Shown: positions 1-8,733, counted from the first letter of the stretch. The stretch: 47,866 nucleotides of DNA from Sphingomonadales bacterium (GCA_011088215.1 JAALKD010000023.1:1-47866); one strand, 5' to 3'. Notes: generated by a model not told the origin, from the letters alone. Numbers and translations are program-made.

Positions 1-1932
1 GTGTACCCGCACAAGGTTGCCGTAAACAAAGGTGACTTTCTGGCTTGTGCCGAACCTCTGCTAGCCTTCACACAGGAAGGCTCCCCACTGGCGATTCTTC
101 CGGAGCGAAGCGGCAAGCTCTACTTATACAATGGTGATACCGGTACCAAGGAGCAAGTTGAGACAAACTGCAAAGCAGATATTTCTGATACTGGTTACAT
201 CCTCGCCCCGCTTATGCCTGACCGGCCGATGTCGATAAAAGAGTTTTTGCTGTTTGGCCTGAAGGCGAACAAAAGTGATATGGCCGCCATGATTGGTGCC
301 GGCTTTATCAGTGCTGGATTCGCTATGGCGCTGCCATACGGTATCGGCGTTGCCTTCTCTCGAATTGTGCCGTCATCAAATGCGGACAAATTGCTGGAGC
401 TTACACTAGCGCTATCGATGATTGCGCTTGTAATGTTTGCACTGGATCGCACCTCTGCCCTTGCTTCTTTAAGAATGCAAGGCCGGGCAGGCCTTCAATT
501 GACTACTGCCCTTTGGCAGCGTTTATTGAGGTTCCCTGGCAGCTTTTTTGGTCAGCATGGGGCCGGTGACTTTATGCAACGGCTATCTGTTGCTGAACGT
601 ATGCACCAATCCGTGCAAACCTTGCTGCATAGCGGTGTTATTCGCTTCCAGCATTTTCTTGCAAGCCTCATCGTAATGGTCAGCATTTTCCCATTTATGG
701 CGCTTTTCATGATGGGCTTTGCTGTATTGTTGTTCGCCGCAAGTGCGCTGACTGTGTATTTACAACGAAAAACCATAGCGCAAGGGGAAGCTTTTCGCGG
801 GAGCGCTTTCAATCAGACCATTGAGTTAGTGGGTGGTATTTCCAAAATCAAAGCCGCCGGGGCACAGCGCTGGGCTTTCAATCAATGGGCGCATAACTTC
901 AGCGAACTTCGGGCGCGATCGCTTCGGTCGCGTGCGGTTAGCAATATCTTCACGTCCTTTACGAGCGGCGTGTATGTTGTTTCTCTACTGATTGTTTTCC
1001 TTATGGTTGCTGGCCCATTTGCACCAACTGAGAAGCTTGAAGCAGGGCCCTATCTTGCATTTATCGCAGCGCTGGGTACTTTCACCTACGCTATGATTGC
1101 CCTCGCTCATATGGGAGCGCGTATAGCACCGCTTATTGGTCAGAAGAAACGCATCAAAGAGCTTTTGGATACTGTTCCACAATCGGAAAAAGGAAAAGTG
1201 TCACCCGGCAAACTAAAAGGATTTGTCAGTGTGGACGGCGCTTCTTTCAGATATGATTCTAATGGTCCTTTGACGCTCGATAATGTTTCGCTGCAGGCGC
1301 AACCCGGTGAATTTATCGCTATTGTTGGCAGTTCGGGTAGCGGTAAATCTACTTTGCTGAAGCTTATTCTCGGTGCACTTGAGCCCGAGCTTGGCAGCAT
1401 TCACTTCGACGGTAAAGATCGCCGTACATTATTGACGAGCGCTTTACGCCGACAAATTGCAGCGGTAACCCAGTTTGGCCAAATCATGCCCGGCAGCATT
1501 TTTGACAATATTCGCGGTGCATCCGAGTGCTCGCTGGACGAGGTGTGGGCCGCCGCCGAAGCTTCGTGTATTGCAGGTGATATCCGCGCAATGCCCATGG
1601 GAATGCAAACTCAGGTAACGCAGGGTGCATCCAGTTTCTCAGGCGGGCAGGTGCAACGGCTAATGGTTGCGCGCGCAATTGCCGCTAAACCCAAAATTCT
1701 TATTCTTGACGAAGCCACAAGCGCGCTGGATGAACCCACCCAGGCAAGCGTGATGAAGGCTCTTGAGGCCATGAATGTAACCCGAATTATGGTTGCCCAC
1801 CGTCTATCGACAATTAGAGACGCAGACCGGATTTATGTCCTGCAAGGTGGTGAGATAGTCGAAACCGGTACTTTCGATGCGCTTGTACAGGCGGGTGCTG
1901 CGTTTGCAAAACTGACAACAAACTCCAAATAG
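1..1932 (+). CDS. NHLP/NHLM-type bacteriocin export ABC transporter, permease-ATPase (5' truncated)
   Basis: Inner-membrane exporter fused to an ABC ATPase, resembling the peptidase-less subunit of NHLP leader-peptide export systems. The frame is open at base 1, so the N-terminus lies outside the window; the GTG at base 1 is not a credible start. About 90 residues of soluble N-terminal sequence precede the membrane domain (roughly residues 95-375). The ATPase domain is complete: Walker A GSSGSGKST (443-451), signature SFSGGQ (545-550), Walker B ILILDEAT (566-573), switch His600. No C39 peptidase domain is visible, which fits the second ABC protein of these systems rather than the leader-cleaving one. 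The precursor peptide and modifying enzymes would be to the left and cannot be seen. A general HlyB-like exporter is the alternative. The gene ends about 240 bp before a tRNA fragment that may mark an island edge. Confidence 0.85.
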   Translation: MYPHKVAVNKGDFLACAEPLLAFTQEGSPLAILPERSGKLYLYNGDTGTKEQVETNCKADISDTGYILAPLMPDRPMSIKEFLLFGLKANKSDMAAMIGAGFISAGFAMALPYGIGVAFSRIVPSSNADKLLELTLALSMIALVMFALDRTSALASLRMQGRAGLQLTTALWQRLLRFPGSFFGQHGAGDFMQRLSVAERMHQSVQTLLHSGVIRFQHFLASLIVMVSIFPFMALFMMGFAVLLFAASALTVYLQRKTIAQGEAFRGSAFNQTIELVGGISKIKAAGAQRWAFNQWAHNFSELRARSLRSRAVSNIFTSFTSGVYVVSLLIVFLMVAGPFAPTEKLEAGPYLAFIAALGTFTYAMIALAHMGARIAPLIGQKKRIKELLDTVPQSEKGKVSPGKLKGFVSVDGASFRYDSNGPLTLDNVSLQAQPGEFIAIVGSSGSGKSTLLKLILGALEPELGSIHFDGKDRRTLLTSALRRQIAAVTQFGQIMPGSIFDNIRGASECSLDEVWAAAEASCIAGDIRAMPMGMQTQVTQGASSFSGGQVQRLMVARAIAAKPKILILDEATSALDEPTQASVMKALEAMNVTRIMVAHRLSTIRDADRIYVLQGGEIVETGTFDALVQAGAAFAKLTTNSK

Positions 1933-2038
1933 CAAACCTTGTTCAGAGTATTTGAAACAATAGTAAAGCGACGAGGCTATGCACATGATTGGAAATTACT
2001 GCCCTAAGTTACGATGGCAATTTAGTTGACCTAGGAGA

Positions 2039-2070
2039 GCCAAATTCAGCCTATTTGGCCCTGAACGGCC
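2039..2070 (+). repeat. Hairpins downstream of the ABC transporter gene
   Basis: GCCAAAT (2039-2045) pairs with ATTTGGC (2053-2059) over a 7-nt loop, and the adjoining GGCC (2057-2060) can pair with GGCC (2067-2070). No T-run follows directly; a run of six T begins about 15 bases later. This could be a weak terminator for the transporter gene. Confidence 0.3.
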
Positions 2071-2174
2071 TTAAAATGAGTTTTTTAGCGTCGTGAAACT
2101 CACACAAATTTGGCACACCAAAATTTACACGATTCAATTATAACAATTATATTATATAGTTATGCATGCACACA

Positions 2175-2224
2175 TCAGGCTCATAACCTGAAGGTCGTAG
2201 ATTCAAATCCTACTCCCGCAACCA
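2175..2224 (+). other. 3' fragment of an initiator tRNA-Met gene (putative attachment site)
   Basis: The sequence reads as an anticodon arm with loop CTCATAA (anticodon CAT at 2182-2184; stem TCAGG/CCTGA), a variable loop, a T arm with loop TTCAAAT (2202-2208), the 3' acceptor strand TCCCGCA (2214-2220) and ACCA (2221-2224). The anticodon arm and its continuation match alphaproteobacterial initiator tRNA. No D arm and no 5' acceptor strand (TGCGGGA expected) are present; the upstream bases are AT-rich. The T stem also has an A-C mismatch at its last pair (2201/2209), so a working tRNA is unlikely. Integrative elements that use tRNA genes leave such 3' fragments at the end distal to the intact gene. 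With this orientation the element would lie to the left and include the ABC exporter. No integrase is visible. Confidence 0.75.
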
Positions 2225-2236
2225 AAATGTCAGAAT

Positions 2237-2253
2237 CCCGCTCCCGTGGCGGG
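2237..2253 (+). terminator. Short GC-rich hairpin after the tRNA fragment
   Basis: CCCGC (2237-2241) pairs with GCGGG (2249-2253) over a 7-nt loop. There is no good T-run. Its place 12 bp after the tRNA 3' end suggests it was the original downstream terminator of the tRNA gene, displaced by an insertion. This is inference. Confidence 0.35.
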
Positions 2254-2596
2254 GGTCTTGTCATATGGACTCACGGGTTTGATACGAACCGGATAAAAAA
2301 CAAAAATTTTAAAGTACACCTTTAACCGGATTGGAGGTTTTTTCGCACATCATGTTTGCTTCATCAATGCTCACTCATTTCAACAACTGATAGTCTTTCA
2401 GGAGGAACCACTTCCGGGAAAATATAAACTGGACCAAGGATTCTGGTGATAGGCCCGCAACTTCACCGGTCATGTTTTTCCGGTAAAAGGACTTGCTGCC
2501 GCCAGTTTGCCAGACGGTGGATTCCAGAGCCTTTTTCATCCTCGCGACATAGGCGCCTTGTACATCAGCCCTGACATCAATGGCTTTTATGGATTC
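2254..2596. other. Intergenic stretch without a recognisable gene
   Basis: Between the tRNA fragment and the regulator there is AT-rich sequence with no convincing gene or strong promoter. The reading frame of the downstream regulator stays open back to a TTG at 2507, but residues encoded upstream of 2597 do not resemble the family. Confidence 0.5.
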
Positions 2597-3073
2597 ATGG
2601 TGCCAAATGAAAAAACAACCCGCACGCCTGCTGGCGAAGCTATGACAAAATTGATGTTGGACCTTTTCCGGGTTAACAGTCTGATCCTGACCGATGGTGA
2701 TCGTCTTGTGGCTCCGCTGGGGCTAACCAGTGCGCGGTGGCAGATACTTGGTGCTATCCACGCCGCGGAATACCCGCAGCCTGTAGCTTGGCTTGCGCGC
2801 AACCTTGGTGCAGACCGACAAAATGTACAGCGTATTGTCAGTGATCTGGAAAAAGAAGGGTTGGTCCGTTTCGAGCCTAACCCCCATCATCGCAGAGCAC
2901 AACTTGTCGTTCCTACAAAGAAGGGCACCAAAACTTACACCAGCGCCATGGCATTGCAGGCTCCCTGGGTTAACAATCTCTCAAAAGGGCTGTCTGCTAC
3001 AGACATAGAAACGATGCACAAAGTGATCATTGCGTTGCGGGAAAAACTGGAAGACGACGAAACAAGTGACTGA
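2597..3073 (+). CDS. MarR family transcriptional regulator
   Basis: Cytoplasmic winged-helix DNA-binding protein of 158 residues, the usual size for MarR proteins. The recognition region is visible: helix-turn-helix segment VAWLARNLGADRQNVQRIV followed by the wing with HHRRAQLV and a threonine/lysine-rich strand. The frame opens at a TTG at 2507, but I chose the ATG at 2597 because the extra 30 residues are not MarR-like; neither start has a strong ribosome binding site. The gene stands alone, with the island boundary to its left and the LacI gene convergent to its right, so its target and ligand cannot be inferred. Confidence 0.85.
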   Translation: MVPNEKTTRTPAGEAMTKLMLDLFRVNSLILTDGDRLVAPLGLTSARWQILGAIHAAEYPQPVAWLARNLGADRQNVQRIVSDLEKEGLVRFEPNPHHRRAQLVVPTKKGTKTYTSAMALQAPWVNNLSKGLSATDIETMHKVIIALREKLEDDETSD

Positions 3074-3334
3074 GCTTGAAATCGCGAGGCAGACTAGCGT
3101 TTAACGACTGCTGTATCGGTCAGGAGGCAAGCGTTGTGGGTTACTGCAGCAATTCCAATCTCAAAATGATTCTGATGTCCGCTTGGGGACGATAGCGGCA
3201 ACTGTTGGTACCACTGGCAGTTCCTTTCCTGAGGGACACATACATATGGCTGCGCTTCACGTTGTTGGAGGTATAACAGTAAGGCTTTTTCACGTGCGGC
3301 TCTCTACGACCAGTATTTTTCAGACTTAGGTAGC
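3074..3334. other. Gap between convergent regulator genes
   Basis: Lies between the stop of the MarR gene and the stop of the LacI-family gene. I found no clear terminator hairpin and no convincing small gene on either strand. Confidence 0.4.
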
Positions 3335-4369
3335 TTATGTTGAAGGTGTGCCAGTGGACAGACGTTCTATAAGTTCGGGAACAAACTCCGCGCACAAAAG
3401 TGTGTCTTCCTCTTTTGCTGCTTGAGGGCGCATCTCGGCGACAAGCAGCATCATGGCCTGACGCGCGATTTCATCAATGGATTGTCCGGCAGTAGTTAGT
3501 GGAGGTTGCGCCTGTTTTGAAAAAGGGCTGTTTTCGAACCCCGCGATTGCAACATCGTTCGGCACTGACAATCCCTGGGATTTTGCCGCGGCCAGCGCCC
3601 CTGCCGCAATTTCGTCATTACAGCCGAAAATAGCTGTGGGCGGATGAGAGTTTTTTAGTAAGTTCGTGGCTCGCTGGAAGCCAGAATCAAACGAATAGGC
3701 GCCGTCAAGTACGCGGCTCTTTTTGACGGCGATACCGTGTTCCTCCAAAGCATTGCGATACCCTGCGAACCGCTCATAACTTGAGTGGTGCTCTTCTTCA
3801 CCGGACAAAAAGGCAATGTCCTTGTGTCCGCGTGCAATTAAATGTTCAGTGACGGCATGGGCTGCGGCCCGGTCATTTACCCATACACATGGCAACGGCC
3901 CGGTTGGAGGAGACGGTGCAAAAACAATGCGCACAAAATGAATATCACGCTCAGCGAGGGCGGCGGTAACAGTTTCATCTTCCGAAATTGGTGGTGCTAT
4001 TACAAGCCCAGTCAGTCGTGATTGCCGGACGAGCTCACAAAGTTCGTCCACTATATTTTCTGCACTTGCATCGCAGGGGTGAATTTGCAGGCTGTAGCCT
4101 AAATCACGGCATGCAGTCAGCACCCCTTTCTGGACATCAACTACATAGTATGGGTTTGGGTTATCATAGACGAGGCCAACAACGTAAGATTTGTTGCTTC
4201 GAAGATTCCTTGCAGACATATCAGGTTGATATTTGAGGTCTTCGATTGTGCTACGCACCTTATTGAGGGTGCTTTCTTTCACCGTGGGTTCATTGTTGAT
4301 CACACGTGATACGGTTTTTAGCGATACGCCCGCTACCCGCGCAACATCTTTAATTGTGGCTTTAGACAA
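3335..4369 (-). CDS. LacI family transcriptional regulator of the GlcNAc/chitooligosaccharide locus
   Basis: A 344-residue repressor of normal LacI-family length. The N-terminal helix-turn-helix is TIKDVARVAGVSLKTVSRVI (about residues 5-24) and is followed by the hinge SARNLRSNKSYVVGL. The rest is a periplasmic-binding-protein-like sensor domain (about 60-335) with the family signature FGCNDEIAAGAL. The start codon is TTG at 4369, preceded by GAGAGAG. The gene is divergent from the kinase-TonB receptor-hexosaminidase genes and probably controls them; the inducer may be a GlcNAc-derived sugar or sugar phosphate, but the sequence does not show which. A LacI-type operator candidate lies at 4506-4519 in the shared upstream region. 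Confidence 0.9.
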   Translation of the reverse strand: MSKATIKDVARVAGVSLKTVSRVINNEPTVKESTLNKVRSTIEDLKYQPDMSARNLRSNKSYVVGLVYDNPNPYYVVDVQKGVLTACRDLGYSLQIHPCDASAENIVDELCELVRQSRLTGLVIAPPISEDETVTAALAERDIHFVRIVFAPSPPTGPLPCVWVNDRAAAHAVTEHLIARGHKDIAFLSGEEEHHSSYERFAGYRNALEEHGIAVKKSRVLDGAYSFDSGFQRATNLLKNSHPPTAIFGCNDEIAAGALAAAKSQGLSVPNDVAIAGFENSPFSKQAQPPLTTAGQSIDEIARQAMMLLVAEMRPQAAKEEDTLLCAEFVPELIERLSTGTPST

Positions 4370-4625
4370 GATTTACTCTCTCAACTGCGGGGCGTATTAA
4401 CATTTCATATAGCTCATTTGGCACTTTATGCAGGTTTTCAAACCGAGTCTTTTCATAAAAGGGCTCGATTTGCCCACATATCTTTATGGCGTCTGTAGTT
4501 TCTACAGTCAACGTTGTCATTTCATTCTTATGAATAGATAACACGCTACCATCAAAGTGGAGAATCTGAGTTTTAGTTTTGACCAAGTTTCCTTCCCTGA
4601 ATGGGAGGTGCATTAGCGACGGCAT
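4362..4625 (-). CDS. Doubtful small hypothetical ORF upstream of the LacI gene
   Basis: An 87-codon frame fills most of the divergent intergenic region and overlaps the start of the LacI gene by 8 bp. I recognise no family, domain, signal peptide or membrane segment. A TTG start at codon 14 (NLVKTKTQ) has a plausible AAGGA site upstream, but the sequence also holds the operator-like palindrome at 4506-4519. Most likely this is a chance open frame within a promoter region; a short leader gene cannot be excluded. Confidence 0.2.
   Translation of the reverse strand: MPSLMHLPFREGNLVKTKTQILHFDGSVLSIHKNEMTTLTVETTDAIKICGQIEPFYEKTRFENLHKVPNELYEMLIRPAVERVNLV
4506..4519. promoter_or_regulatory. Candidate LacI-family operator
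   Basis: AGTCAACGTTGTCA has a perfect central palindrome CAACGTTG, and on the minus strand it reads TGACAACGTTGACT, fitting the general LacI/CcpA-like pattern with a central CG. It sits between the divergent LacI and kinase genes, where an autoregulatory operator would be expected. Only one copy was noticed. Confidence 0.4.
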
Positions 4626-4675
4626 AAACTGAAACAGGGTTCGTTAAGCTCATATAGTCTGGGGAGGATGTGTGA

Positions 4676-5713
4676 TTGAGTATTTGTTTAAATATATCCG
4701 AAGTGCAAAACAAGAAGTCGAATATGACTGAGGCTTCTCTTGTCCTTGCTGCGGATATTGGTGGTACTCACTCCAGAGTCAGTCTTATAGCGAGAGCTGA
4801 CCGGACGTTTAAACCTCTGTCCGTACATCATTACCGAAAATACCGTAACGCAGATTTTTCAGGTCTTGTCGAGATACTTGATGATTTCTTGAGCGATGCT
4901 GATTCACAGGAAATTGGCGGCGCTTCAATTGCCGCCGCAGGTTATTTTATCGGTGATGATCTTGTTGCGGCAAACATACCATGGCCCGTGTCTCTTGCAG
5001 ACGTCCGTACTAAACTGGAGCTCGACAACGTATGTGCAATAAATGATTTTGTAGCAGTTGCATACGGCACCCAATACCTAAATCCTGCAGAAGTGCTGGT
5101 AATGAACCGACAGGCCGCTCGACCCGAACATGGTCCCGTTGCTGTGGTTGGTCCGGGCACCGGCCTAGGAGCTTCTGTATTGATTCAAGGGCCCAATGGC
5201 CCCGCCGCACTTAATACAGAAGCAGGACAGACTGCGTTCGCACCCGAAACAGACCTTGAGATTGAAATTTACAAGGTACTGCGTGCCCGGTTTGGTTTTG
5301 TCTCGGTCGAAAGGCTATTGTCTGGCCCCGGATTGCTGAATCTATACAGAGCTTTGGCCGAGGTATCTGGACGAAGTGCTCCACTTGATACGCCTGAGGC
5401 GATTTCACTCGCTGCCGTCAATGACGCCGATGGTGAAGCGAAGGAAACGCTTGCGCTATTTTGTGAGCTTCTGGGCAGTGCATCGGGAAATTTTGCACTC
5501 AGTTACGGCGCTCGTGGCGGTTTATATCTTGCCGGCGGTATTCTGCCTAAAATCAGAGAATTTCTTCTTGAAAGCAGATTTATGGATTGTTTCACGGATA
5601 AGGGCGAAATGCGCCCGTTCCTGGAAGCCATCCCGGTCAACTTGATTGACCATGGCCAGTTGGGCGTTATTGGCGCAGCTGGTTGGTACTTGGATTCGCT
5701 TAGCTACTCATAA
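4676..5713 (+). CDS. Glk-family sugar kinase (glucokinase / probable GlcNAc kinase)
   Basis: Cytoplasmic ATP-dependent hexose kinase of the bacterial glucokinase (Glk, PF02685-like) family. The phosphate-binding motif AADIGGTHSR (25-34), catalytic Asp124 in INDFVAVAYG, the GPGTGLG loop and the LNTEAGQ segment are all visible; the length of 345 residues is normal. The frame starts at TTG 4676 behind a strong GGGGAGG site; ATG 4724 (starting MTEASLVL) gives a protein closer to family length and is the alternative. It is the first gene of the group kinase-TonB receptor-hexosaminidase, and no separate NagK is seen here. The natural substrate is therefore probably GlcNAc, supplying GlcNAc-6-phosphate to NagA, although glucose remains possible from sequence alone. 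Confidence 0.85.
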   Translation: MSICLNISEVQNKKSNMTEASLVLAADIGGTHSRVSLIARADRTFKPLSVHHYRKYRNADFSGLVEILDDFLSDADSQEIGGASIAAAGYFIGDDLVAANIPWPVSLADVRTKLELDNVCAINDFVAVAYGTQYLNPAEVLVMNRQAARPEHGPVAVVGPGTGLGASVLIQGPNGPAALNTEAGQTAFAPETDLEIEIYKVLRARFGFVSVERLLSGPGLLNLYRALAEVSGRSAPLDTPEAISLAAVNDADGEAKETLALFCELLGSASGNFALSYGARGGLYLAGGILPKIREFLLESRFMDCFTDKGEMRPFLEAIPVNLIDHGQLGVIGAAGWYLDSLSYS

Positions 5714-5832
5714 GCCATAAAAAACAATATGGGAGCGAAAGCGGAGGGAGACAAAAGACGACATGAAGCATTGGCGCACTCAGATTTTGGGCCCATGCAG
5801 CTGTCATCACGGTGGAAAATGAGGAGGAAAAA

Positions 5833-8481
5833 ATGAGTTTTATTAAACGGGCACTCTATTGCTCGGTAAGCGCGATTACGCTAGTCGGCATTGCCGCGAC
5901 CGCACAAGCTCAGGGGGGTGCCGATGCAGAAGAAGATATAGAAGAAATTGTCATTACGGGCATCAAAGGCAGTCTGCGTCAGGCTATCCAGACGAAGCGA
6001 AACTCTGATGCGTTTATCGAAGCGATAAATGCAGAAGATATCGGCAAGTTTCCCGATAAAAACGTGGCAGAAGCCCTTCAGCGTGTTCCCGGCATTGTGA
6101 TTAACCGCGAATTCGGCGAAGGCGAACGAGTCGCGCTGCGAGGTACTGCGCCTAGTCTAACGCGCACCTTGTTTAACGGTGCATCTGTTGCAACGGCGGA
6201 TTGGTTTGTGTTGGAACAGTTGAGTGCAACGCGCGCTTTTAACTATCTAACTTTGCCATCAGAAATTGTCGGACAGTTGCAGGTTTATAAAAGCCCGACT
6301 GCCGATTTAGACGAAGGCGGCCTCGGCGGTTCCATCGATGTCATTACACGCAAGCCGCTCGATCAGGCCGACACTCTTAGCATTTCTGCGTCGGTACAGG
6401 GGGCCTATTCTGAGTTGAGAGAGTCTCTTGACCCGCAGGCCTCTGGGTTTATTAGCTGGAAAAATGACGCTGACACCTTTGGAATTATGGTCGGCGGTGT
6501 TTATCAGGAACGTGATATACGCCGCGACGGTATTGAGGTTTTGGGATACTTCGAGACCGATAAGGCGCCGGGGCTTGAGGTTCCGTCGTTAATCGGTTCA
6601 GCCCTGTTCCTGCAAGAGCGCAAACGAGAAGGCGGGAACATTGCGATCCAATATCGACCCGATGACAGCCTGGAAATTAATCTCACTGGGTTATATAGCC
6701 GCTTTGATGCTGACAATTATAACCAGAACTATTTGGCCTGGTTTACTAACGCGCTTGGTGGAGACAGCGAACTGATTGATACAACGGTTCAGGGGAACAC
6801 AGTTGTTGCAGGGACTGTTACAAGACCTACAGCCGGTTTTGGCGCAGTTTTTGACGCGATTGACAGGGATGCGGTGTCGGAAACTTATGTCGCTGATTTC
6901 GACGCGGTTTACCGCCCCAACGACGACTGGGAATTGCATTTTAAAGTCGGATATACTGCAGCACAGGGCGACACCACTAACCAGCCGTTCTTTGAAGCAC
7001 AAACACAGACAGGCTTTACCTTTGATTTAAGGGGCGATGCGCCAGCGGTTAATTTCCTTGATATTGACCCTACTGACCCGGCTGCATTGGATGTCTTTGG
7101 GTTTGCTTCACTGCATGAAATTACCAACGTCGATGATGAGTTCTATATATTCGCTGACGCGGAACGTTTTCTCGACATGGGTGTTTTGAAATCCGTCAAG
7201 TTTGGTGGCAAATTTTCAGAGCACAATCGTGAAACCAGGTTCAACATCTCCTTGTTTGGCAATTTCTTCCTGAACTTGCTGAACACTGGTTGTAATGGTG
7301 GTCCATGTTCGACGCCATTCTTTGCAGGTGAACAGTTGCCGTCTAACTTTGCGGAGAACATTGCTGCACCCGGTTCATTAACCAATTATGTGCAAATTGA
7401 TCGCCAAGTTCTTCGCGATACATTCTTTGCCCAACCCGCAGCTAACAGGGAGCGCATTCCCTTTATCGGTAATAACTTTGATGTAACGGAGCGGGTATAT
7501 GCCGGTTATGTTAAAGGCGACCTTGAAGGTGATAACTGGCGCGGTAATATTGGTGTGCGTGTGGTGCATACTGAGCAGTCTTCCACGGGTGAGTTAACCG
7601 GCGTTGGCGGTTCGCAGACAAGTCTGCTTGGTAACTTCGACTTTGTAACAGTTGATCGAACCTATACGGATGTGCTGCCAAGTATCAATTTGGCCTATGA
7701 CCTTAGAGATGATTTGGTGTTGCGGGTTGCTGCAGCGCGAACAATAGCTAGGGCTGATTATACACAAATAGCACCACAGACGGCTCTTAATCCAGGGGCG
7801 CTATCTGGTACGGGCGGTAATCCTGATATCGATCCATTCCGAGCTGACCAATATGATATTTCGATCGAATGGTATCCAAACCCGGATGAATATCTGGCTG
7901 TTGCTTTCTATTACAAAGATATCCAGTCGTTTATCATCAACCAGACGCTTCAGGAGATACAACAGGTTGAAACGTCTTCGCCGAGTCTGGAACGCTGCAC
8001 CAGTGCAGGTAATCCAAACAACCCGGCGCTTTTCAATTGCCTTTTTGACGTGACCCGACCTGTTAACGGTGCTGGTGGTAGAAATCAGGGAATTGAGATT
8101 AGTGGTCTCAAGCAACTTGGGTATGGTTTCGGCCTGCAGGCAAACTATACCTACACCGATTCAAATATCCCAGGTAGCTCAGATCATGTTGCGAACGCTT
8201 CTCTCTTTTATGAAGATGATCGTTTCAGTGCCCGGGCCGCTTATAATTACCGGTCTGACTTCTTTATCAATATTGATAGAGGGTCCGAGCTGAACCAAAA
8301 AGCATTCGGTTCACTTGACGCATCCATTAGCTACAATCTCACCAACGGTGTTTCATTGACCATTGATGCTATCAATCTGACCAATGAAAAGATTGAACAG
8401 TTTGCTGGGGATGAGTTCAGGCCGCGCGCGATATTTGATAACGGGCGCACGTTCTTCTTTGGTGCACGCTTCAAGTATTGA
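5833..8481 (+). CDS. TonB-dependent receptor for GlcNAc/chitooligosaccharides
   Basis: Outer-membrane active transporter of the Xanthomonas/Caulobacter subfamily. ATG 5833 is chosen because AGGAGG lies just upstream; an in-frame GTG at 5812 has no such site. The 882-residue precursor has a signal peptide (SVSAITLVGIAATAQAQ), a TonB-box-like EEIVITG, and a plug domain with the hallmark DIGKFPDKNVAEALQRVPG and YKSPTADLDEGGLGG. The long beta-barrel ends in aromatic residues (FFFGARFKY), as expected for outer-membrane insertion. Neighbouring kinase and GH20 enzyme suggest that it imports chitin-derived oligosaccharides. A terminator-like hairpin occurs at 8700-8733, about 220 bp downstream. Confidence 0.93.
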   Translation: MSFIKRALYCSVSAITLVGIAATAQAQGGADAEEDIEEIVITGIKGSLRQAIQTKRNSDAFIEAINAEDIGKFPDKNVAEALQRVPGIVINREFGEGERVALRGTAPSLTRTLFNGASVATADWFVLEQLSATRAFNYLTLPSEIVGQLQVYKSPTADLDEGGLGGSIDVITRKPLDQADTLSISASVQGAYSELRESLDPQASGFISWKNDADTFGIMVGGVYQERDIRRDGIEVLGYFETDKAPGLEVPSLIGSALFLQERKREGGNIAIQYRPDDSLEINLTGLYSRFDADNYNQNYLAWFTNALGGDSELIDTTVQGNTVVAGTVTRPTAGFGAVFDAIDRDAVSETYVADFDAVYRPNDDWELHFKVGYTAAQGDTTNQPFFEAQTQTGFTFDLRGDAPAVNFLDIDPTDPAALDVFGFASLHEITNVDDEFYIFADAERFLDMGVLKSVKFGGKFSEHNRETRFNISLFGNFFLNLLNTGCNGGPCSTPFFAGEQLPSNFAENIAAPGSLTNYVQIDRQVLRDTFFAQPAANRERIPFIGNNFDVTERVYAGYVKGDLEGDNWRGNIGVRVVHTEQSSTGELTGVGGSQTSLLGNFDFVTVDRTYTDVLPSINLAYDLRDDLVLRVAAARTIARADYTQIAPQTALNPGALSGTGGNPDIDPFRADQYDISIEWYPNPDEYLAVAFYYKDIQSFIINQTLQEIQQVETSSPSLERCTSAGNPNNPALFNCLFDVTRPVNGAGGRNQGIEISGLKQLGYGFGLQANYTYTDSNIPGSSDHVANASLFYEDDRFSARAAYNYRSDFFINIDRGSELNQKAFGSLDASISYNLTNGVSLTIDAINLTNEKIEQFAGDEFRPRAIFDNGRTFFFGARFKY

Positions 8482-8670
8482 GCGGGCAATATATCAGGGC
8501 TCTGCATGTTGCGGAGTCCTGAAAATTATACCATGGGGGCCGTATTTGAAGATGCGTCCCTTTATGGCATTTTCGAGCGTTATCTAGCGAAATACTGCGG
8601 TCGCTAGAATGGCTTTTCGAATGGCAGCGGATCCGGGCTTTTCACTCCCGTCTGGATCCACTTTCCAACT

Positions 8671-8687
8671 CAGCCCCTCGGGGCTGA
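8671..8687 (+). repeat. Hairpin in the TonB receptor-hexosaminidase spacer
   Basis: CAGCCCC and GGGGCTG form a 7-bp stem around TC. It has no T-run. It precedes the stronger terminator hairpin by 13 bp and may help stop or stabilise the receptor transcript. Confidence 0.4.
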
Positions 8688-8699
8688 ATATGGGCGACT

Positions 8700-8733
8700 G
8701 GGGCGGCGCGGTATTTTGCACCGCCCCTTTTTT
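8700..8733 (+). terminator. Intrinsic terminator after the TonB-dependent receptor
   Basis: GGGGCGG (8700-8706) pairs with CCGCCCC (8721-8727), with extra pairing inside the loop, and is followed by six T. It lies between the receptor and the hexosaminidase, so it probably reduces read-through and lets the receptor transcript exceed the enzyme transcript. The rest of the 311-bp spacer (8482-8792) holds no recognisable gene. Confidence 0.8.

Noticed and set aside
2110..2325. 71-codon open frame on the plus strand
   Set aside because: It runs through the tRNA fragment and flanking AT-rich sequence and matches no protein family; the tRNA reading explains the conserved core.
2507..2596. Upstream TTG start extending the MarR regulator by 30 residues
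   Set aside because: No ribosome binding site and no MarR-like sequence in the extension.
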